18,539 nt of DNA from Psilocybe azurescens (Eukaryota; Basidiomycota; Agaricomycetes; Agaricales; Agrocybaceae), in assembly GCA_023853785.1 (NCBI GenBank), contig JAJIRX010000565.1, positions 1 through 18,539 on the forward strand, given 5' to 3'. Positions 1 through 9,722 of the stretch are shown piece by piece. The notes below the pieces were generated by a model. The model was given only the letters and a program-made list of their open reading frames with translations, was not told the DNA's origin and did not search any database. The number at the start of each line of letters is the position of its first letter. The first letter of the stretch is position 1. The position numbers and the translations under genes are program-made.

Positions 1-416
1 CGGTGAGCTTCCGTTATTTAATTTGAAGCAAGCACATCTCTACAAGGACCACATTCACAACCCAGTCCTCGCTTTGCCACTGGTTGTGAAAGAACATGAA
101 ATTACACGCTTGCCTACAATCGATGCTTCGATCTTCATGTCGACTTCAATTTTATGCAAAAGCAGTGAGGACCATGCAGGATTGAGCTCGCCGAGTCCAG
201 TCATCCAGTCGTGTTCCTTTGCGTTCCCACTATACGGTCATTGGCAAAGCACAGATTTCACTGTCATGAATGACCATGCAAAAACAGGCAAATCCCATAC
301 GTGGCCTAAGTCGTCCGCGTCGAGAGGTTAATGGATCTAAAGCTGAGGAGAAGACAGTGGCAGGTGGTGAAGGTTCAAGATGCGGTACAATTCAACCTTG
401 GCGAAGCCGGATGAAA

Positions 417-478
417 TGGACCACAAACATTCCTAGAATAGGAATTGGGACCAAAACATTCAATTTTGGACCACAAAG
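417..478. repeat. Triplicated ~16-bp element with a short palindrome, upstream of the 572 gene
   Basis: Three related words lie in 62 bp: TGGACCACAAACATTC (417-432), TGGGACCAAAACATTC (446-461) and TGGACCACAAAG (467-478). Between the first two is a 7-bp inverted repeat, ATTCCTA (429-435) and TAGGAAT (439-445), with a 3-nt loop. The cluster sits 95-155 bp before the start codon at 572, where transcription-factor sites would be expected. The repetition is seen directly; a regulatory role is inferred. Confidence 0.5.
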
Positions 479-547
479 CACTGATCACACCACGCCTCCA
501 CCTGCCACCACCATCGTCGAAGTCTGATCCATTCAAATAGATACCAA

Positions 548-553
548 TATAAA
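548..553 (+). promoter_or_regulatory. TATA-like box, unusually close to the ATG
   Basis: TATAAA ends only 18 nt before the ATG at 572. If it works at the usual ~30 nt distance, transcription would begin inside the first coding exon as modelled. Either the box is fortuitous, or the real start codon is a downstream one, such as the ATG in exon 2 (codons S-M-E-F near 701). Confidence 0.3.
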
Positions 554-571
554 CCTCTTATAACTACTTCG

Positions 572-1399
572 ATGGCACCTCAAGGCCCTTCGCAGGCTAA
601 CTTTTCTCCTCAGGGCAAGTGAGTCCAGTTCCGCTCTTATCATCATCGGTGAGGGCGACGTAATGACCAAGATACGGCAGTCCTCCTCGAAACGTATCAA
701 TGGAATTCACAAAGAGTATTGCAGCGGAAGTACGGGTCCTACTGGCAGAGATAGGAAAGCTTCGTGATGAAAGACGCCAGCTGCAATAGTGCGTCTAACT
801 AATTTCTTTCAAATCGTGATCTTGAACTGATGCTTGAATGGTTGAATTTGTGAAGCGAGATCGCTGAACTCATGGCTGTTCGATCCAAGTTCAGCGCCAA
901 TGGAGAGTTTCAGCCCGAATGGAGGCCACCAGTGCGTCGCTTTGCATATACATCCATCTGAATGACGTCTAATCATCGCTGATTAGGCGATCGAAGCACC
1001 TCCTCTGGAAATGCCCCTGGCAATCGAAGAAGCTCCCCTCAGGCCAAACCAGGCTGGCGTGTTGTGCACAAGAAACCGGAAAGGAAAGCAAGAACGACCC
1101 CGAAGATGGTCGGAGGCCCGCCAGCTCCTGCTACCCCTGCACCTGAACCCCGCAAACCGGAAGCACCAGCTTGGGCCCAGTGGAGGCGTATGTGGCATAT
1201 CCTCATTTGACATGCAGTACTGTTAACTTTGTTCTGTCCTTATAGCGAACCCTCTTCTTGCACCAACCCCTGTTGCTCCAGGCTCCCTGGACCTCCCCTC
1301 GAACTGGACTTTTGGTAAGCCATTTTTTCATGTGTGAAAAGCCTGATCAGAGCCTGAGCGATTTCCCTCGTAGGCCCCTCTACTCCACCTCCGAAATAG
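572..1399 (+). CDS. Small six-exon protein of unknown function
   Basis: Exons as read: 572-618, 681-788, 856-931, 987-1187, 1246-1314 and 1374-1399, each flanked by GT-AG introns of 55-67 nt. The product is about 175 residues. Exons 2-3 encode a charged, probably helical segment (pattern EVRVLLAEIGKLRDERRQLQ). Exon 4 is basic and then rich in Pro/Ala (RKPEAPAWAQW). The end is hydrophobic and proline-rich (LDLPSNWTFG, then PSTPPPK and stop). The exon 4-5-6 joins keep one frame through two introns, which is strong evidence for a real gene. The exon 3-4 join is one base out of phase: either a base is missing in this sequence or a weaker donor at 936 is used. I recognise no domain; the N-terminal helix could be a coiled coil. 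The start at 572 is the first ATG in frame, but exon 2 also has one. Confidence 0.6.
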
Positions 1400-2986
1400 A
1401 CGTTCCCCATCATTTCTTGAGTGCGGATCTATTGTCATTTGTATAAAAGTTTAAAGTTGAGAGAGAAGTCTTTCTAATTGTACAGCGACTGATGTCGCCC
1501 TGCGTCATTCCATTTCTTGTTTGTATTTTTTAGATACCTACTATTCTTTCTTGGCTTCGGCAGGATCCATTTTGTACCATCACCTTTCAAATTCCAGCTT
1601 CCCCTGTCAGCCATCTTAGCCTGTACTGGGCATATTTCTTCCCATTTCTTTTACGAACCGCTGAATCTCATAGTTAAACTATTAACTGCCCAAGGCCTTC
1701 CCATTCCGAGTCGCTATCCACCAATTGATAATCATTAATTGTGATATTGATCTCGACCTGCCACCCATAGGATGAAGAAGACGAATAAGTACAAATTACA
1801 ATCCCAAAAGCCACTGTGTCATAAGAATTCAATTTGAATTGAAATATTTAAATCGATCGTATCTTAACGTTCGACTCGAGACGGCAAAACATTCGTTCAT
1901 TTAGATTAGTTCACGGAAATTCCGGTCTCACTTGCTATTCATGATTTTAGAATCCGTTAGAATTGTGAACGCCAAGAAGAGTTAAAAATCAGAATGAAGA
2001 CGGACGAATTGCGGAAAGTTGCTGGCGTGTGTGTGGAGAATATCTCATGCCCCGACCAGTTATAATTATCCGTATGTCGTTTTCAAGTGCCTGACGTGTT
2101 AAGGCAAGGTACACTGGTCTTCCAACGATACCAGAGGGAAAGAAATGGTGAGCTGCAACTCTTGGTTACAACGTCTTTGTATGCGGACTTAGTCAACATT
2201 ACTTAGAGAAAACCCTTTCCTTTGTAAACGATTTTGTTGAGAAAACTTGGTACAATTCGTCTTAAGCTATTAACTGTTCTCAAGTCATCTGCATCTTAAA
2301 ACTTAGCCTATTATCATCAAACATATCCTGCGACAATTTCGCGGCCCCAATACATCCCGGCGGGCGGCTTCTCGAAACCTCTTCAAATTCGAGAAGGCTT
2401 TGCAACACCTCAAATGCAACACCACGCGCCCGGTCAATAAATTTAATACCTCACATCGTGCATGCGGTCGAGGCGAAGGAATCTAAGAATATATCATCCA
2501 CCGGCGTTTTGTCGAAGCTTTTTAGGGTTCTATTCATACCGCATTTACCCTCGGTTTCCCCACCGTCCACGAGTCGACTGTGCTTTGGCGCGCACACAGG
2601 CATCGCCGAAAGTGGCAAATATATAGATAGACGCTTCGCGCTGATAGTATCGAGGTTAAATATAACTACATATAGCCAACGCGATATGAGTCCATGGAGC
2701 ATTTGTATTTCTTAAATGTCCGTCGCGGCCGTTAAAGGTTCTGTGCTTTGCGTGTGGTGGACTCTGTCATCCGTGATGTCTCCCAGGTTTTCCCGGTCTC
2801 TTATTCCGAATCGATGAATGGACAATGGTGTATCCGATGTGAAGAGGTCTTCGATATACAGTATTCAAGAATGCTGAAAAGACGACATCGAACTAGGAGA
2901 TAAGTACGAACATATTATATTCTATCTGCAAATAGAAGCGCCTACATCACACATGCGCATGCACACCGGCAATGCGTCCAGCATAT
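1400..2986. other. 1.6 kb without a recognised gene
   Basis: This lies between the 3' end of the 572-1399 gene and the 3' end of the fungalysin. It is locally AT-rich, with stops in all frames. The open frames at 1517-1738 (+) and 2451-2715 (both strands) have no motif and no convincing splice sites. The one structured element is the inverted repeat at 2368-2396, listed separately. Confidence 0.5.
2368..2396. promoter_or_regulatory. Perfect 9-bp inverted repeat made of two TTCnnGAA units
   Basis: CTTCTCGAA (2368-2376) and TTCGAGAAG (2388-2396) are exact reverse complements separated by 11 nt. Each arm contains TTCnnGAA, the dyad unit of heat-shock elements, and the spacer carries one more TTC. 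It could be a binding site for a heat-shock-type factor or a transcript hairpin. No gene start is identified next to it, so its function is unassigned. Confidence 0.4.
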
Positions 2987-5455
2987 TCACTGACATTCCT
3001 GAGGCACATTCGATCCGTCAAGGAAAGCGCCCGGGCTTTGCACTGCATTCTGCCCCAGTCCACGAGAGGCGAAGGCTTTCCAGATCATACAGACGTGCGC
3101 GCCGTTATAGCGATTGTGATCAGCTTGTATTATAGCATCACGAGCTTGGATGACTTTGATATCAAAGAGAAAGGAGAAAGCAGCAAATAATCAGAGTCAG
3201 CCTTGACATGGACACAGAACCCGAAGCGAAGAGAAGTGGATCACGTACACGAAGGTTCGCAAGGCTGGATAGAGAGGGCGTCGATGAACAGATGCATGAA
3301 TATGACGTTTCCTTTATTGACGTCTGGGTTAACTCTAGCATTGTTGGAGAAGCCGAAACTATTGACGAGAACGGCGTAGACGTTGTGTAACATGTTGGCC
3401 CATACTTCACCGATACCTGTATGCAACGCCGTGTCAGAGGTTTGCTCGACATATTTGGGTAGTAGCGATTGAATTAGCACAGACTGTGTACATCCGTAAC
3501 TCCGGTCAAGCTAGATAATCGGAGTGGGTTGACTGATCTGAAGGTTCCACATAAATATTATTGGCACAGCCAAGAGGTGCTTGATACTCACGGGTCGGTG
3601 GAGTATGGGTGACTGCGTCCTCCCTGTGGATTGTTGAAAATATATCGACCAAAAGTAAAATCTTGAACAGGATCAGGAGTCTGTTCAGTCCAGCTAGTAG
3701 TCGAAACCAAACATGGATAAGTAAAGCCTTCGTACTCACTGTAGAAAAGCAATGAAAACTTACTCGGCCATCATATCCGACCAGCCTTCTCCCAGTCCTG
3801 CGGAGTACAGACTTCCCAAGCAGTCAGCCGTTCCGCCCCTGTCAGACGGTTGGTGATTCCGTGCGTGGCTTCGTGTACTAACATCGAGTTATCGAGATCT
3901 GTATCACGCCTGACCTGAATGTGCACGAAATGAAATCGAAGCACCCTGGTTTATATAGCTTGTGCACTTACTGCACTACCACCTGTGTATAAATATGTGT
4001 TGCATTCCGCCGGCTGACCCCTGCAGTCGAACCTTTTTAAAATCATCGTGATGAATTGGGTTCGAAGAACGTACTCGGGAGGGGTAGCGAATTGTGCAGT
4101 GTTGAATTTTCTCGTATCTTGAACCGTCACCACTACAGGATCGCCACCGACACCGCCTAGGCCGAAGTTGTTGACTTGGAAGTTGAACGCCTTTTCATTG
4201 AAGCCGTACATGTAAGCGAAATCATGAACGGAGTTGATAGTGTAAAACGCGTTGACGACTGCAGCCTGAGGATTGGTGCCCTGGAGCGGGTCGACGCTTG
4301 AGTTGTAGAGATAGACAAAATTGATCGGGGCGGACGTTTGGGGTACCGGGAGCTTGGTAGCGTAGTTCGAGGCGACGACGTTGTTGCCACTTTGTGGGTC
4401 GACCAGGATAAATGAAGATGTGAGGTGAGTTTATGTTTGCAAGATAGTTCATGAGATCTTACGAGGTGGTGTTGGTGACTGGTCCGCCGCTGGTATGCCA
4501 GCCTAAGGGCGAAGCATCCAAGTCTGCTAGTGTATACAGGAGCAATTGACCTTCGATGATGGATTGTCTTGTGATGAAGATAGCTTCTAACTGTGGAATT
4601 CAAGATATGATCAGCCTGGATTTACCTATGACAGGGGTTAAATCATAGCAAGACACGCTTACGAAAAGATGGGACACGAAATTTGAAGCAGAGACCAGTT
4701 CTCCAGTATGAGCATCGACATGAGCTTGGTACCAAGTGCCCTTTTCCTCGTTTTTGATCTGCATGACATGGACAAGTGCGATTAACCCATCGGACTTGAC
4801 AAAATATTCAAGCGATGGAGGATGCCCGTTGTAAATTCCATCCAGGCTCTTTTCGGCATTGGCAATGGCGGAAGCCAGTGTGATAGATGGCTCCGAAGAC
4901 GCAATTTTATCTTTGAGAGAGAAGGTTACATGTCAATCAGAGGACTGGTAAAGAACCACATACCAACGGGAACAAAGGACGAGCCAAATGCCACGACTTT
5001 ACCGTTCTTCATCGCGACATTCCCCACCGCGTTGGAAAGGTGATATTATTCTGTAAAATGGCCAAATGTTAATCTGACAAACATTGATCAAAGAAGAAAT
5101 TTCTGACATGGGCTTGTTTGACATAGGCATGATCGACTATGTCAGAGGAATAGCCGCTTGTGTATATGACTTCATGAGACTTTATCCCAAGTTTGGCCTG
5201 GACAAAGAGACAGCGGCACTGTCGAGGTCCCGTTTTTTCAGAGACCAGTGCATTGATACCTTCTCCGTATATCTGAGGAATGTTAAAACTTAGGCTCTTA
5301 ACGGTTGAAATATGGAACTCACTTCATAGTTCACTTTTGGGTGGAAGGCCTTTCTTACAACACGAGAATCGTCGAGCTTTTTCTGAATGAGGAGAAGCCC
5401 TGATCACGGAGAGAAGCGAGAAAGTAACAAAAGCGAGAAGAGAGCGAGAATGCAT
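2987..5455 (-). CDS. Secreted fungalysin metallopeptidase (M36), full length but with five 1-nt length discrepancies
   Basis: This is a zinc endopeptidase of the fungalysin family, secreted to digest extracellular protein. Twelve exons (coding order): 5455-5323, 5272-5108, 5050-4964, 4910-4663, 4590-4463, 4389-4075, 4020-3972, 3914-3764, 3693-3592, 3537-3485, 3416-3249, 3153-2987. All introns are GT-AG. Allowing for the indels, the protein is about 588 residues, normal for the family. In order: a signal peptide (MHSRSLLAFVTFSLLSV, about residues 1-21); a propeptide with FHPKVNYE and KLGIKSHE; a PepSY/FTP-like part ending DAHTGELVSASNF; then the catalytic domain with GWHT, NNFGLGGVGGD, the zinc motif HEATH (about 389-393), the third ligand Glu in GEGWSD (about 418) and GEVWANMLHNVY. 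It ends in Cys-Gln. Five places need one base more or less, always in a short run: T5 at 5378-5382 (one too many), CC at 5245-5246 (too many), AAA at 5204-5206 (short), AAA at 5036-5038 (short) and CCCC at 3836-3839 (short). The last lies between HEATH and GEGWSD, so taken literally no active enzyme is made. Splice sites and motifs are otherwise intact. A pseudogene is the alternative to sequence error. Confidence 0.94.
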
Positions 5456-5534
5456 GCCCAAGTTCCAAGATGTCTGCAACTCGACTGTTATTCGATACGA
5501 AGGCGGTCTGAGGGGTCGCTCTTTTTGATAGAGG

Positions 5535-5543
5535 CTTTATATA
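5535..5543 (-). promoter_or_regulatory. TATA box of the fungalysin gene
   Basis: On the minus strand this reads TATATAAAG, ending 79 nt before the fungalysin ATG at 5455. That spacing is close to the TATA-to-ATG distance of the two monooxygenase genes at the right end of this window. Confidence 0.6.
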
Positions 5544-6643
5544 TAATACCCCATAAATGATAAATTGAGTTCATCAGACAAAATTGCGCTGGATTGAGTG
5601 TTCTTCGATTCTTGGTCTGATCATCGCGCTGGGAGTGCGTAAAAGAATCAAGTTTACTTATCCACGTTGTCGAACAAGCTCCACGGCACGATCGGATCAT
5701 AGCAGATTATTAAGAGGCATATCCTCCTTTTTCATAATTTGACGTCCGAACCCAAGTGCCAGTGATAGTAGCCCTGGAGTGTTTATTGGAGGCTAGCGCC
5801 GGCCTTGAGTCAAGATTCAAGAAGCAACGTGCCCCACCCCTGACTCATTTTTTCAAGCATGAGTTATTCGAGTTAATAGCCTGAAAGATTACAAGAAAGA
5901 AATTGAGGGTTTTGCGCTCGTTAATGCCCATCAAGCTCCCTTCGATATTAGCATCTGTGTAGAAGTAGCAAAGAACCAGCCTTCCAGTTGGCAGTCGCTC
6001 AGTGCAACCACCGCCCGTGTCCCTAGGAGACTGAGTTGCCAATCCGGATCGCTGATTTCAAAAAGACAAATATTGCTTGTATAAATGCAAAAATATTCCA
6101 GAAAGACTCTACTTTTGAGAATGGCAGCATGGCAGAGCAGACTGAGCAGTACCGTTGAAGGAATTTGGAAAGGAAACAATCAGGACTCGGCCGACTGATT
6201 TCGAATTTTCGGCACAGATCAACCGCCGAATTGGCCGATGCCCGCGAGAATATTTATTCAGACAAAATGCCAAGAAATACACCTCTTCTTCACTTTACGC
6301 TGAATCCCAAGAAGCATGGTTTAATAGTTTCTATCGTCCAATTTATATTGGAGTTTCTCTAAAAAATATGGAAACAGAAACTGTCAGAACTTTACTGGAG
6401 TCTGATTATTAGTGTAGATTTCTGGTGAGTCTCTTCAGACTGGAGCAACATACAATATCCCAATACTCAATCTTTTTGAATTATTTAATAGATCTCGTGG
6501 TTGGTAATGATATCCGGTGCTAACGGTGCTCCCAACTTTCATCTTTTGGCGGTCCTATATCATGTGTGTATATCCATGGATGTTATGAACACCGGAACTT
6601 GTGACTATCGTGTTTCTCTACCCGGGCCGTTGTTCAAGGAGGG

Positions 6644-6650
6644 TATAAGG
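6644..6650 (+). promoter_or_regulatory. TATA box of the alpha/beta hydrolase gene
   Basis: TATAAGG in the context AGGGTATAAGGAC, about 57 nt before the ATG at 6707. Position and strand match the intact gene downstream. Confidence 0.6.
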
Positions 6651-6706
6651 ACCGTCTGATCTTTCTCTGAGCTCTCACCACATAATCTAGTGGACACATC
6701 TTTGCT

Positions 6707-7962
6707 ATGACGGTGACTCCAGACGCTGAACGAGTACCAAAGCAGCCTATACATCCATCGGTCATTTCAAGGCTAGACCCCGAGTATCTTGAATTCCACA
6801 ACAAGAACCTTCTCTACTTAACTCCACCTCATACTTTGCCATGGGATCCTTCTATTCGGAACGCTCCTACAGTCCCTGGATCATCTGAGCCTCTCAAGGT
6901 CGGCAAGACAGAGGACTTTGACATGCCGCACACCAAGTTCAGAGCGTTCACGCCAGAAGGTGCGCCACCCGTCAACGGCTGGCCTGTATTCATATTCTTT
7001 CACGGAGGTGGGAAACATGACGATTCGGCCCCAGTGGCGTCTTTCTCTATCTGATCCATGGATTTTTTGTCGCGTAGGTGGCTGGACCTTGGGCAATATC
7101 GAAAGTGAAACAGCATTCTGCACAAACTTGTGTGTTCGTACGTATTTCCGCTCAAATACGACGAGAGAGTGATATATTAATGTAGAAATTACAGGTGCGA
7201 AATGTGTAGTCATGACGGTAGATTATCGTCTTGCACCTGAACATCCATATCCCGCAGCAGTGGACGATGCGATCGACTCACTTCTCTGGGTTATAAAGAA
7301 CGGAAAAGAGCAACTCAATGTCGATCTAGAACGAATTGCTGTCGGAGGTTCATCAAGGTGAATATACATTATCCCATGTCCCAGTCTCCAAGATACATGT
7401 CAAACTTTAGCGGAGGAAACCTGGCGACCATTCTCGCTCTCAAAGCCGTCGAAATGCAACCGCCCATCCCCATCGTCTTTCAATTATTAATCGTCCCAGT
7501 GACCGATAACACAGCTTCCATCGAGAACTCCTGGGCAGAAAACGCACTCACTCCGTGGCTATCCCCTGACCGCATGATGTGGTTCCGTCACAACTACCTT
7601 CCGAATAAAGAAGACTGGACCAAATGGGACGCTTCGCCTCTTTTCGCCCCGGAAGATTTGATTAGAAAGCTTCCCAGGACATGGATCGCCGTCAACGAGC
7701 TTGACATTCTGCGTGATGAGGGTATTCAATATGGAGAGAAGCTAAAGGGGGCTGGTGTCGTCGCGGATATTGAACTGTATAAGGGCGCCCCGCACCCGAT
7801 CATGGCGATGGATGGTATGTGTCTGATCGGTGATACCCGTCGTATTCCATTCGATTCGTTTGGAACCTAACTGTTCTGCTTCCTTCCTTAGGGGTGCTGT
7901 CAATCGGAAAGAAATTAGTGTCTGATGCAGTAGCTGCTTTGAAGAGTGCATTTGATACATGA
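6707..7962 (+). CDS. HSL-family alpha/beta hydrolase (esterase/lipase, Abhydrolase_3)
   Basis: Five exons (6707-7007, 7078-7137, 7195-7357, 7411-7814, 7892-7962) join in perfect frame to 999 nt, 332 residues, the usual size for fungal esterases of the hormone-sensitive-lipase group. The oxyanion-hole motif HGGG is at about 99-102. The segment VDYRLAPEHPYPAAVDD is the classic HSL signature. The nucleophile elbow reads G-S-S-S-G, so the catalytic Ser is about 174; the usual form is GDSAG. The acid is Asp about 273 in LDILRD and the base His about 303 in GAPHPI. No signal peptide or membrane segment is visible, so it is probably intracellular. The family hydrolyses carboxyl esters of small or acyl substrates; the actual substrate cannot be read from sequence. 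Introns cut through both the HGGG motif and the nucleophile elbow. It is the only multi-exon gene here with no frame discrepancy. It starts at the first ATG after the TATA box, and its upstream neighbour is the divergent fungalysin. Confidence 0.95.
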
Positions 7963-8315
7963 GCACTTGAACCTAACTGAACCTTCATTTCTGGTTCATG
8001 GTGGTCGGCGTTGGATAGGGGCTCTCCGTGTTTCGAATCCCAGTTATGTTATTGGTGGGAGTTCCTGTAAACACTTTCTTGTTTACTTGAGTATAGAGTC
8101 AGATAAATCTGTACAAGACTGTACGTATGGATGAAAAAATGGAAGCTAACGCCAACGGGAACAAAGGCCAGGAACATTCTCTGACAATTTTGCTCAGCTC
8201 TTTCCTACCCCAAACCGTGATATCGATACGAAATGTATTTATAACAAGGAACATTCAAGCGTTGAAGGGAGCACCCTGCACTGTGCCTACATACTTCTTC
8301 AGGCTTCTAACCTCG
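7963..8315. other. Intergenic, possibly with extra upstream coding of the next gene
   Basis: This is the 3' flank of the hydrolase. From 8127 an open frame on the plus strand (starting MDEKMEANANGNKG) runs into the modelled start at 8316 in the same frame, so the next gene could begin here instead. No RNA gene: the word TTTCGAATCCC near 8032 resembles a tRNA B box, but its stem does not pair. Confidence 0.4.
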
Positions 8316-9362
8316 ATGACGGAGGCAAGCTCGCTTAATTCTTGTCCGATCAATTATCAGGAAAAAGGGACGTGACTTCTACGGAGGACGGGATTCAGAC
8401 AGTGGACATTGAAGCTGAAGCCAACGACTGCCAGGCGGTGCTTGCGCACGCCAAAGCAGTGCAATTGTCGATTAAAGGTATGCTGAAGAGCGCATTAACA
8501 TTCAACCCATTTTGCAAAGCCTGAAGCCTTCAAACCCACTCATCACAAACGCAGCACCCTCCGCGTCCGCGTCCCCGTCTCTAAAGATATTCATTTCTGC
8601 GTTGTATGTAATATCCCCAAATTGGCTAATTGCCCCAGATAAAGCTTGCTGATTATGATTATAATCTCCACCGTGGTTGTGTTCCATACTTTATATATAT
8701 GCATCATTTATATCAAATTCCCCAGAGTCAGCTGGTCGCTATGTACTGGGAGCGCGATCTTGGCTTTCATCAACACCATTGCGGACGAGGTGGATCCTCT
8801 GATCACTTCGCTCAACTTCAACTTGACCTCCGGTGCCCCGCCGCAGCCAGCAAGGGCAAGGGCACTGGCACTTGCATCACCTGTAACTGATATCGGTGCC
8901 GTTTCTGAACTGTCCAAGGTCAACGACGATCTGTGATCTACCTATTTATTTATTTTTACCTCGCGCCAGAGAGTGCTGATGGGTTCCTTTATCTTTCCTT
9001 TCCCATTCATGTTCCCTTCTTTTATCTTTTGGACATAGCAGAAGATGGCAGCTGATACAGGGCTTAGCAGATGCTGCTCTTAAAGTAGCAAGCAATCGAG
9101 GGCCTGAATAACAGCACGGTACGCCCTTCCTTGCACGGTCCCGACTCCCTTTCTGTATTTGGTGCAAGGTAAATGATAGTCTGATGTCCTTTTCCTTAAT
9201 ATTTCGGAATAAGCAGATGACGGATACGTTCCTTCAGTCTCGGATCCGAAAGTAGAAGCAATAAAAGATGGCTTCGATAAACTCCTCGATGGTAAAAAAG
9301 GATCCAAGGGTGTGCTAGGGAGAATACCTCCCCAGTTTCGACCGGATAGTTCTTCAAGTTGA
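8316..9362 (+). CDS. Unrecognised spliced gene; C-terminal half is the best supported
   Basis: I do not recognise the family. The 3' half is convincing. An exon ending VSELSKVNDDL (to about 8932) splices to one starting at 9042 (or 9039) with WQLIQGLADAALKVAS, then to a last exon from 9217 (or 9214) with DDGYVPSVSDPKVEAIKDG and ending RIPPQFRPDSSSS, stop at 9360-9362. Phases agree at both joins, except that the run AA at 9107-9108 needs one more base to link NRGPE to ITARYALPC. The 5' half is weaker. A possible start at 8316 leads to a Glu/Asp-rich stretch (EDGIQTVDIEAEANDCQ) and AVLAHAKAVQLSIK, which needs one more A in the run 8362-8366. The exon at about 8521-8603 and the segment LCTGSAILAFINTIADEV (about 8739-8793), possibly membrane-associated, join only if CC at 8520-8521 is short by one. 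Introns would be 8470-8520, 8604-8724, 8933-9041 and 9171-9216. Both last acceptors are tandem NAGNAG sites. The 5' boundary is uncertain: coding could start at 8127. Confidence 0.42.
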
Positions 9363-9722
9363 AAAGCTTGCGACTGAAGCGGACGCATAACTATATGATA
9401 TTATGCACATAAGCTCTAGAAGAAAGGGTTTTCGGTTTTTAAAAGTTCTAAAGGTCAACAACGGCGAAAAACTGGAACAATTACAGAGGAAAGATAGTGT
9501 GTACGATAGCGATTACAAAACAAAACATGATAGATAAACGATAAATAGTCAGCGAATTCGAAAGAGATTTGTCTGAAAGCTCATCTATGAGAGGGAGACT
9601 CGAACTGAATTCGAGTGGAGAGGGTATCTAGCCTGACGCGAGATTCCTTTTGGTTTTTAAGTATGGTTTCCAATTGGGTATCCAATGGGAACTTCGAGTG
9701 CGACTTCGAAGTGAGGAACGCT
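9363..9722. other. Convergent 3' intergenic region
   Basis: This lies between the stop of the plus-strand gene at 9362 and the stop of the minus-strand gene at 9723. It is AT-rich with no coding signal, and should contain the 3' UTRs and polyadenylation sites of both. Confidence 0.5.

Larger units (their letters stand above)
1..571. other. 5' flank without a recognised gene
   Basis: Open frames exist (for example 23-331 +) but show no motif, no splice structure and no family resemblance, so I do not call them genes. The stretch 417-478 holds a repeat cluster listed separately. The rest probably serves as the upstream region of the gene starting at 572. I see nothing else in it. Confidence 0.5.
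5456..6706. other. Divergent promoter region between fungalysin and hydrolase
   Basis: These 1.25 kb separate two genes transcribed away from each other. Each side has its own TATA box (5535-5543 minus, 6644-6650 plus). Open frames around 5845-6412 on both strands are unrecognised and lack splice structure. I found no transposon remnant. Co-regulation of the two flanking genes is possible but not shown by the sequence. Confidence 0.5.

Noticed and set aside
1011..1226. Plus-strand open frame ending FDMQYC
   Set aside because: It is phase-consistent with exon 3 but stops inside the next intron. The alternative frame of the same exon continues across two further introns to a natural stop.
4157..4603. 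148-codon open frame on the minus strand
   Set aside because: It overlaps fungalysin exons 5 and 6 and the intron between them, in another frame. The true exons carry GWHT and NNFGLGG motifs; this frame shows only Ser/Thr/Arg-rich sequence.
6881..7213. 110-codon minus-strand open frame
   Set aside because: It lies antisense to exons 1-3 of the hydrolase, whose plus-strand splicing and catalytic motifs are unambiguous.
8010..8060. tRNA-like B box (TTTCGAATCCC)
   Set aside because: The flanking five bases do not pair as a T stem, and no A box, anticodon arm or acceptor stem could be folded upstream.
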